Source: Acetofilamentum sp. (GTDB lineage: Bacteria; Bacteroidota; Bacteroidia; Bacteroidales; DYOH01). From it: 64,000 nt of DNA. The notes under the pieces are model-generated. The model saw nothing but the letters and a program-made list of their open reading frames with translations, was not told the origin of the DNA and did no database searches. The stretch spans positions 21,135 to 85,134 of the forward strand of contig DYOH01000006.1 of NCBI GenBank assembly GCA_020720625.1. The letters run 5' to 3'. The position numbers were made by a program, and so were the translations under genes. This document shows positions 63,861 through 64,000 of the stretch, piece after piece. Within the stretch, counting starts at the first letter, position 1. Each line of letters begins with the position of its first letter.

Positions 63861-63890
63861 AAAACAGAGATTTGAAAAAATCTCTGTTTT
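63861..63890. terminator. Strong terminator after the small gene
   Basis: A 13-bp perfect stem (AAAACAGAGATTT / AAATCTCTGTTTT) with a GAAA loop. T follows on the right and A precedes on the left, so it can work in both directions. Confidence 0.8.
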
Positions 63891-63925
63891 ATATTTTAAA
63901 TCACAACTGACCGATTAAAAGTTTG

Positions 63926-63950
63926 AGATTCCGAACGCAGTGAGGAATCT
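63926..63950. repeat. Short palindromic repeat of REP-like type
   Basis: AGATTCC ... GGAATCT (7-bp arms) around GAACGCAGTGA. The word ATTCCGAACGCAGTGAGGAA is close to a repeat I recall scattered in many bacterial genomes. It directly adjoins the MITE end. Confidence 0.45.
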
Positions 63951-63951
63951 A

Positions 63952-64000
63952 TGAGTTCAGTCTAAAAAGATTGAAAAAATGATTATACCCCTGCCAGCGT
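63952..64000. mobile_element. Second copy of the MITE-like left end, cut by the window edge
   Basis: The 49 bases from 63952 to the window end are identical to 36048-36096. The rest of the element is outside the window, so it may be another MITE or the end of a full insertion sequence. Confidence 0.75.

Noticed and set aside
1-64000. CRISPR arrays, prophage genes, rRNA genes, complete insertion sequences
   Set aside because: No regularly spaced repeats, phage structural genes, rRNA-like segments or transposase genes were seen on either strand.

Overview
The window reads as ordinary chromosome of a member of the Bacteroidota, probably a Bacteroidia lineage. The DNA is AT-rich. Several promoters fit the Bacteroidota consensus (-33 TTTG, -7 TAnnTTTG). 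The gene content is typical of the phylum: an ExbB/hypothetical/ExbD/ExbD cluster, DUF4296 and DUF2807 lipoproteins, a TlpA-like thioredoxin lipoprotein, an OmpA/PD40 protein, a TonB-plug protein, a possible type IX secretion sorting domain, an IspG with an inserted domain, a DAHP synthase-chorismate mutase fusion and a radical SAM/lipoprotein pair. No prophage, CRISPR array or complete insertion sequence was seen.

Layout. 1-14.2 kb: a truncated MscS-like channel, a SulP transporter, ispG, a secreted protein, hemW, a cyclophilin, pheS, rplY-pth, two envelope proteins and a tandem pair of paralogues. 14.3-24.5 kb: a TonB-plug protein, a methyltransferase-glycosyltransferase fusion, asd, a TPR protein, a DUF4296 lipoprotein operon with an amidohydrolase, and a glycerophosphodiesterase. 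24.6-28.6 kb: a minus-strand operon (DCC protein, ung, waaA, gltX). 28.6-36.2 kb: the most unusual block. It holds an NrtR-type Nudix regulator with two matching operator palindromes around its promoter, a nicotinamidase, a von Willebrand A protein, a PP2C-like phosphatase, a PgeF/YfiH protein and an atypical protein kinase. The vWA, phosphatase and kinase together resemble the YegL-PphC-YegI / TerY-P triad. A radical SAM/lipoprotein pair follows, then a long perfect hairpin and a MITE-like element. 36.6-46.7 kb: two unknown secreted proteins, a RibF-glycerate kinase fusion, a TlpA-like protein, a K+ channel and a TtcA-like enzyme. 46.9-49.5 kb: tRNA-Ser and the ExbBD cluster. 49.6-54.2 kb: an aromatic amino acid operon (aminotransferase, tyrA, DAHP synthase-chorismate mutase, aroA). 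It is preceded by an apparent transcription attenuator whose 25-residue leader peptide carries the run YYWFYFY. 54.2-63.3 kb: a GroES-like protein, manA, ispE, a gamma-carbonic anhydrase, a glycosyltransferase, a TPP enzyme, two unknown envelope proteins and a COG3573-type flavoprotein. 63.3-64 kb: an AT-rich stretch with four DnaA-box-like 9-mers (possible oriC), a small ORF, and a second copy of the MITE end cut off by the window edge.

The three observations most worth following are the aromatic leader-peptide attenuator, the Nudix regulator/nicotinamidase/vWA/PP2C/kinase cluster with its paired operators, and the RibF-glycerate kinase fusion. All functions are inferred from reading the sequence; no database search was possible.
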